From assembly GCA_050110875.1 (NCBI GenBank), contig CP188828.1, forward strand, positions 1,798,001-1,862,000: 64,000 nucleotides of DNA, read 5' to 3'. Made by a program: the position numbers and the translations under genes. Below are positions 59,851-64,000 of this stretch, piece by piece; the first letter of the stretch is position 1, and every line of letters begins with the position of its first letter. Source of the DNA: Methyloligella sp050110875. Lineage in GTDB: Bacteria; Pseudomonadota; Alphaproteobacteria; Rhizobiales; Methyloligellaceae. The notes beneath the pieces were generated by a model. It saw only the letters and a program-made list of their open reading frames with translations. It was not told where the DNA came from and did no database searches.

Positions 59851-59975
59851 CCTGCTCCCTCTCCCCTCGGAGGAGAGGGTTGGGATGAGGGGGGACTCGC
59901 CTCTTAAATCTTCTCCCCCTCACCCGGAGCTTTCAGCCCCGACCTCTCCCCGGCAGGGAGAGGTGAAGGGAACCG
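59851..59975. repeat. two facing copies of a CT-rich intergenic repeat
   Basis: CTCCCTCTCCCCTCGGAGGA near 59851 and its rough inverted counterpart ending near 59975 (CCTCTCCCCGGCAGGGAGAGG) face each other. Each copy is itself a hairpin. No gene overlaps them; dusA begins its stop codon just beyond. Confidence 0.6.
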
Positions 59976-59976
59976 C

Positions 59977-60996
59977 CTACTCCGCGGCGACAGCCGGCGT
60001 GGAGTCCGCATCGCGCATCATCGCGATCGCATCTTCCAACACCTCGATCCCGGCGCCATCGAGATGCGCCCGCTCGGCGATCAGCCGCCGATAGGCCCGC
60101 GCTCGCGGCTGGCCGTGGAACAGGCCGAGGAGATGCCGGGTGAGCTGCTGCAGTCGCACGCCGTTCGCGAGCTGGTCTTCGGTGTAAGGGAGGAACCGCT
60201 CCAAAATCTCCACCCGGGACGGCAGGTATCCGGCACCGTCGAACAGTGCCTGCTCGGTCTCCGCCAGAAGATACGGATCGTGATAGGCGGCGCGTCCCAG
60301 CATCACCCCGTCCACATGGGCGAGATGGGCTTGCGCCTCCTCGACGGAAGCGATGCCGCCATTGATGACGATCTCGAGTTCCGGCCGACGCTCTTTCAGC
60401 CGATAGACGCGGGGATAATCGAGCGGCGGCACGTCCCGGTTCTCCTTCGGGCTCAGCCCCTCCAGCCAGGCCTTCCTGGCATGGACGAAGAAGCTCTCGC
60501 AGCCGGCCTCCGCCACCGTGTCGATGAAGCGGTCGAGACTCTCTTCCGTATCCTGGTCGTCGATCCCGATCCGGCATTTGACCGTCACCGGCACCGAGAC
60601 CGCCTCCTCCATCGCCGTCACGCAGTCGGCGACCAGCTCAGGCTCCGCCATCAGGCACGCGCCGAAACGGCCCGACTGCACCCGGTCCGACGGGCAGCCG
60701 ATATTGAGATTGATCTCGTCATAGCCGAACGCTTCGCCGATCCGGGCTGCTTCCGCCAGACGCGCAGGATCGCTGCCGCCAAGCTGAAGCGCCACAGGAT
60801 GTTCGGTCTCGTCGAAGCCCAGCAGCCGTGGACGATCGCCATGGATCACCGCATCGGCCGTGACCATCTCCGTATAGAGATAGGCGGAGCGCGAGATCAG
60901 CCGCAGGAAATAGCGGCAGTGGCGGTCCGTCCACTCCATCATCGGCGCGACCGAAATTCGGTGCGAAGCCTTGTTGGTCGTTTCCATGAGGGTCAT
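59977..60996 (-). CDS. dusA: tRNA-dihydrouridine synthase A
   Basis: The FMN enzyme reduces uridine to dihydrouridine in the D loop of tRNAs with NADPH. The 339-residue sequence starts the TIM barrel with SVAPMMEWTDRHCR. LNIGCPSDRVQSGRFGACLM carries the catalytic Cys101, and VKCRIGIDD and INGGI follow. The DusA-specific MMEWTDRHCRYFLRLI start distinguishes it from DusB and DusC. The start could be two codons later. It diverges from the GGDEF gene, with about 150 bases between. Confidence 0.95.
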   Translation of the reverse strand: MTLMETTNKASHRISVAPMMEWTDRHCRYFLRLISRSAYLYTEMVTADAVIHGDRPRLLGFDETEHPVALQLGGSDPARLAEAARIGEAFGYDEINLNIGCPSDRVQSGRFGACLMAEPELVADCVTAMEEAVSVPVTVKCRIGIDDQDTEESLDRFIDTVAEAGCESFFVHARKAWLEGLSPKENRDVPPLDYPRVYRLKERRPELEIVINGGIASVEEAQAHLAHVDGVMLGRAAYHDPYLLAETEQALFDGAGYLPSRVEILERFLPYTEDQLANGVRLQQLTRHLLGLFHGQPRARAYRRLIAERAHLDGAGIEVLEDAIAMMRDADSTPAVAAE

Positions 60997-61145
60997 TTAA
61001 TGCAAGCGCCTGCCCGCGCCAACCGCCCCTCGGTTTGCAACGTCGTTCAGGCGGCAGTCAGAAAGCCGCAGTTATAACGACTCAATTCGGCAGCGGTTAA
61101 TACCGAACCACTATAGGGGCCGGACCCACGGGGGAGCATTGCATC

Positions 61146-62339
61146 TTGTTCGACAAATACACCACCGGTCTGATCGTCGAAGCCGCTTGTGTTCTCGGCT
61201 GCCTGATCATCCTGAGCTACTGGATCAAAGACCGTAAATCGTCGGCTTACCTGTGGTGGATCGGCGGCTTCGTGCTTTCCGGATTGGGCGTCCTGCTGAG
61301 CGCACAGCGGGCGTATCTTCCCCTCGTGCTAAACCACTCCCTGCCGGGTCTGATCGCCCTGCTGGGAGCCGTATCCCTATGGGTTGGATTGCGGGCTTTC
61401 GACCGCCGGCCCATGCCCCGTCTGGCGATTCTTCCGCCAGCCATCTGGATGCTCGGCCTGCCGCTGTTTCATGCCGACTTCACCATGAGGCAGGTGCTGT
61501 ACAACATCGCCATCGGCACCACGACGCTCTTGATAAGTCTCGATCTCTGGCGTCATTCGCCCAAAGACATCAATCCGCGCACCTGCATCGCCGCCATTTG
61601 CCTCCTGGAGACGGCCATCAGCTACAGCCAAGCCGTGGCCCTGTTCATCATGCGGGATTCGATCGGCGATGGCCCGCTTTCCGGCTGGCTCACCTTCGCG
61701 CCCTTCCAGACCGCTATCGCCATGATCGCCATCGTGCTTTTCGGCATACAGATGATCAGCGAACGGTCGCATCAGCGGCTGCGGCGGCTCGCCCTGCGCG
61801 ACGACCTCTCCGGCGCGCTCAACCGCCGCGGCTTCTTCGAGTTCGGTGAAGCGGCACTCCTCCGCCAAGCGGGGCACAACCGCGAGACATCCATCGTCGT
61901 CTTCGATATCGACCGGTTCAAGAGCATCAACGACACTTATGGCCATGCGGCCGGCGACAAAAGCATCGCGGCCTTTGCCGAGCGGGTCGGCAAGGTCCTG
62001 CGCCCTGACGACCTCTTCGGCCGCATCGGCGGAGAGGAATTCGCGCTCCTCCTGCCCAACACGCCCCTGGACCAAGCGATCCGGATCGCCGAGCGCATCC
62101 GCGAGACGGTCGCCGCGATGCCGATCGATTGCGGTGTCCACGAAATCGCCGTGACGACCAGCGCAGGGGTCACCAGCGCTCCAAACGGCAAGGTCAATCT
62201 CGATCGCCTGATCGCAACCGCCGATGCGGCGCTCTACGACGCCAAAGCGTCAGGCCGGAATCAGACCAAGATCCTTGAATCCATCCCGGCCGAGCTTCGC
62301 CATCTCGACCCGATCGTTCGCATGGGCCGTTCGGCCTAG
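61146..62339 (+). CDS. membrane diguanylate cyclase (GGDEF)
   Basis: The 397-residue protein has about seven hydrophobic segments (about 10-205) and then a GGDEF domain. The catalytic motif is GGEEF at 295-299. RPDD at 286-289, five residues upstream, is an intact inhibitory I-site, and FDIDRFKSINDTYGH is the substrate region. It should make cyclic di-GMP under product feedback; the membrane part is presumably the sensor. The TTG start at 61146 has GGGGGAG about ten bases upstream. Its stop overlaps the stop of the convergent TonB receptor gene by four bases. Confidence 0.93.
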   Translation: MFDKYTTGLIVEAACVLGCLIILSYWIKDRKSSAYLWWIGGFVLSGLGVLLSAQRAYLPLVLNHSLPGLIALLGAVSLWVGLRAFDRRPMPRLAILPPAIWMLGLPLFHADFTMRQVLYNIAIGTTTLLISLDLWRHSPKDINPRTCIAAICLLETAISYSQAVALFIMRDSIGDGPLSGWLTFAPFQTAIAMIAIVLFGIQMISERSHQRLRRLALRDDLSGALNRRGFFEFGEAALLRQAGHNRETSIVVFDIDRFKSINDTYGHAAGDKSIAAFAERVGKVLRPDDLFGRIGGEEFALLLPNTPLDQAIRIAERIRETVAAMPIDCGVHEIAVTTSAGVTSAPNGKVNLDRLIATADAALYDAKASGRNQTKILESIPAELRHLDPIVRMGRSA

Positions 62340-64000
62340 AACACCGCCTTGGCAAACAGCTTGAAGCTGCGACCGGGCAGCAAGACCTGGTCGGCCTTGA
62401 ACGAGGCCGCATTGCGGATCTCGTCGTCGAGCAGATTGTCCGCCGCCACGCCCAAGGTCAGCCGTTCGCCGAACTGGCCCTGCCCGAGCGCACCCGACCA
62501 GCTCAGGGATGCGTTCAGGAGATCGTAGCCCGGCGTCTCGTATTCGTTCGCCGCGACCTCGTCCTGCTCGAAGGCGTGCAGCAGAGTCACCCGTGCCAGC
62601 CAATGTTCATCCTGCCAGTAGGCTCCGCCCCCCAGCCGGTGGGGCGGGATGCGCGGTACATAGGTCCCGTCGGCGAATTTGGCATGAATGAAATCGTATT
62701 GACCGGTCACGCCGAAGATGCCGCCGGCAATTTCGGTCAGGTCATACGCCCCTTGCAGCTCCGCACCTGTAAAGGTCGCATCCTGCTGGCCGGTCAGCAC
62801 CTGGTCGAACTCGCCGTCAGCGATCCCGCAGCTCTCGAACGCCTCGTTGCAGGTGATCCCCGTCAACTGCTGGAAAATGAAGCCGTCGAAATCCGTGTGA
62901 TAGGCGTTCGCCGCGAAGCGGAACCTGCCGGTGTCCCGCGCCAGCCCGATCTCGATGCTCTTGGCCGTCTCGATCTCGAGATCCGGATCGCCGATCTCGA
63001 ACGTGCCCGAGGCGTGATGCGGTCCCTTGGAGAACAGCTCAGAGGCTGTCGGCGCCCGCTCCGCATATTGCGCATCGGCCCGAAGCACCATGGCGTTCGG
63101 CAGGTCGCGTTCCAGTCCGATGCTGGCGCTGAACGGCGTGAAGTCGCGCCCGGCGGCAAAAGTGGCGATCTCGTCGGGCGGCGGCAGCAGATCCGAAGGC
63201 ACCTCCGGCGCGTAACCGTCGACCTCGCGATGCTCCAGCCGGGCCGCCGCCTGAAGCCGCAAGCGCTCCGAAAGCTCCAGCTCCTCGAAGAGATAGGCCG
63301 CCACGTCGCGGGTCGTGTTGGGCGCGAGAAGCTCCTCTGCCTCTCCTTCGGTGTCGAGATCGTCATGGGTCCAGCTAAAGCCGAGCATGCCGTTCAGCGG
63401 ACCGGCGCCGGTCGTCACCGTGCGATGCTGGAACTCGGTACGCGCTTCCCAAGTCTTGCGGGCGAAAGTGCCGTGCACGACTTCCCCTTCGTCCTCGTGC
63501 TCGTGCTCGTGCTCCTCGGCATGCTCTTCTTCGTGCTCGTGCTCGTCCTCTTCATGAGCATGCTCTTCCTCCTCATGCTCATGCTCGTCCTCGTGAGCAT
63601 GCTCGTGCTCCAAGCCGATCTCGTCATGCTTGTAATCCGAATAGCCGAGCCAGAAACGCACCTCCTCGACCGGGCCGTTCAGCGGGCGATAGGCGCCGCG
63701 ATTGGTCCAGCGCACCTGCTCCATGTCGATATGGATGCCGAGCTCCGCCTCCTCACCGCCGGGAATGCCGTAATCGCTGGCGAACCGGCTCACCGAGGTG
63801 CCGAGGAAGCCGCGGTCGAAGAACAAGGTCGCCCCCGCCGACTGACCTTCGGTCTCCACGAAGCTGTTCTCCTGAATGCCGAGCGGCGTTTCGTAGTCCT
63901 CCGCATTGCGGCCGAAAGCATCGACATGAACGGCCACATTGCCGGTCCGGTTGTCGAACTTCACCGCGCCGTCATAGCCGTCATCGACCGTGACGCCGGC
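62336..64000 (-). CDS. TonB-dependent receptor, ZnuD-like, C-terminal part (runs off the window)
   Basis: The frame runs off the right edge, so the plug domain is missing. About 554 residues of the outer-membrane barrel are visible, from DDGYDGAVKFDNRTGNVA to the end KLFAKAVF with its terminal Phe. Bases 63485-63612 code for a loop of about 50 residues made almost only of His, Glu, Asp and Ala (HEHAHEDEHEHEEEEHAHEE). His-rich external loops occur in the zinc receptor ZnuD, and the RPVEELRF-like segments fit that group. Zinc uptake is therefore the leading idea, with cobalt or nickel as alternatives. A CNEAFESCG pair lies in another loop. It converges with the GGDEF gene. Confidence 0.88.
   Translation of the reverse strand, partial: AGVTVDDGYDGAVKFDNRTGNVAVHVDAFGRNAEDYETPLGIQENSFVETEGQSAGATLFFDRGFLGTSVSRFASDYGIPGGEEAELGIHIDMEQVRWTNRGAYRPLNGPVEEVRFWLGYSDYKHDEIGLEHEHAHEDEHEHEEEEHAHEEDEHEHEEEHAEEHEHEHEDEGEVVHGTFARKTWEARTEFQHRTVTTGAGPLNGMLGFSWTHDDLDTEGEAEELLAPNTTRDVAAYLFEELELSERLRLQAAARLEHREVDGYAPEVPSDLLPPPDEIATFAAGRDFTPFSASIGLERDLPNAMVLRADAQYAERAPTASELFSKGPHHASGTFEIGDPDLEIETAKSIEIGLARDTGRFRFAANAYHTDFDGFIFQQLTGITCNEAFESCGIADGEFDQVLTGQQDATFTGAELQGAYDLTEIAGGIFGVTGQYDFIHAKFADGTYVPRIPPHRLGGGAYWQDEHWLARVTLLHAFEQDEVAANEYETPGYDLLNASLSWSGALGQGQFGERLTLGVAADNLLDDEIRNAASFKADQVLLPGRSFKLFAKAVF

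Overview
The window looks like chromosomal DNA of an alphaproteobacterium, most likely order Hyphomicrobiales (Rhizobiales). By eye it is G+C-rich, with dense, often overlapping genes and few intergenic repeats. Lineage hints are the DUF2865 protein, two TIGR02281-type retropepsin-like proteins, the short RFGS-type phosphatidylserine decarboxylase, a CVIRGC-type glutathione reductase, a PleC/DivJ-like histidine kinase and a fused cytochrome oxidase subunit I/III. Genus and species cannot be read from this. No phage, transposase, CRISPR array or rRNA operon was seen.

Layout. 1-3.1 kb: the 5' end of a Ppx/GppA phosphatase, an unknown protein, tRNA-Gln(CUG), a Tat-exported CFI-box protein and a tail-anchored unknown protein. 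3.1-9.8 kb: sulfate activation (cysD-cysNC), then an Atm1-type ABC exporter, psd and pssA. 9.8-22.5 kb: a LysM protein with long acidic linkers, a LOG-family protein, cimA with a 40-residue membrane protein just ahead of it, cysS, a GNAT acetyltransferase, DUF2865, gltX, nadE and a class II DAHP synthase. 22.6-24.5 kb: a VIT1/CCC1 metal transporter coupled to a YbdK-type carboxylate-amine ligase. 24.5-32.8 kb: a long minus-strand operon, ppc-like, gabD, rpiA, DUF2059, VOC, gor, SDR, joining C4/C5 carbon metabolism with redox functions. 33-38.2 kb: gph, a small exported protein, tRNA-Val(CAC) with a clear promoter, an AT-rich stretch and a very glycine-rich autotransporter.

38.3-42.5 kb holds an unusual cytochrome c oxidase operon. 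Subunit II carries CuA and a c-type haem domain but one membrane helix. A separate lipoprotein supplies what looks like the missing N-terminal hairpin. Subunit I is fused to subunit III and has Gln where the K-channel Lys is expected. A ModE-like regulator without a molybdate domain follows, with paired operator-like half sites. 43.3-48.2 kb carries a run of exported or envelope proteins: an EF-hand protein, a caspase-fold protein lacking both catalytic residues, and two proteins with peptidoglycan-binding-like domains, plus a PLP decarboxylase. This is the best candidate here for an undescribed envelope module.

48.3-64 kb is a mixed housekeeping and accessory stretch: glutathione transferase, a degenerate DUF1045 2H-phosphoesterase, a 3-hydroxyisobutyrate dehydrogenase-like enzyme, an Lrp regulator, an Fe-S type uracil-DNA glycosylase, an MBL hydrolase, a histidine kinase, two adjacent retropepsin-like proteins, phosphomannomutase/phosphoglucomutase, an isoprenylcysteine methyltransferase-like protein, dusA, a GGDEF cyclase with an intact I-site, and a ZnuD-like TonB receptor with a long His/Glu-rich loop that runs off the window end. 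All functions are inferred from sequence recognition by eye; no database search was run.
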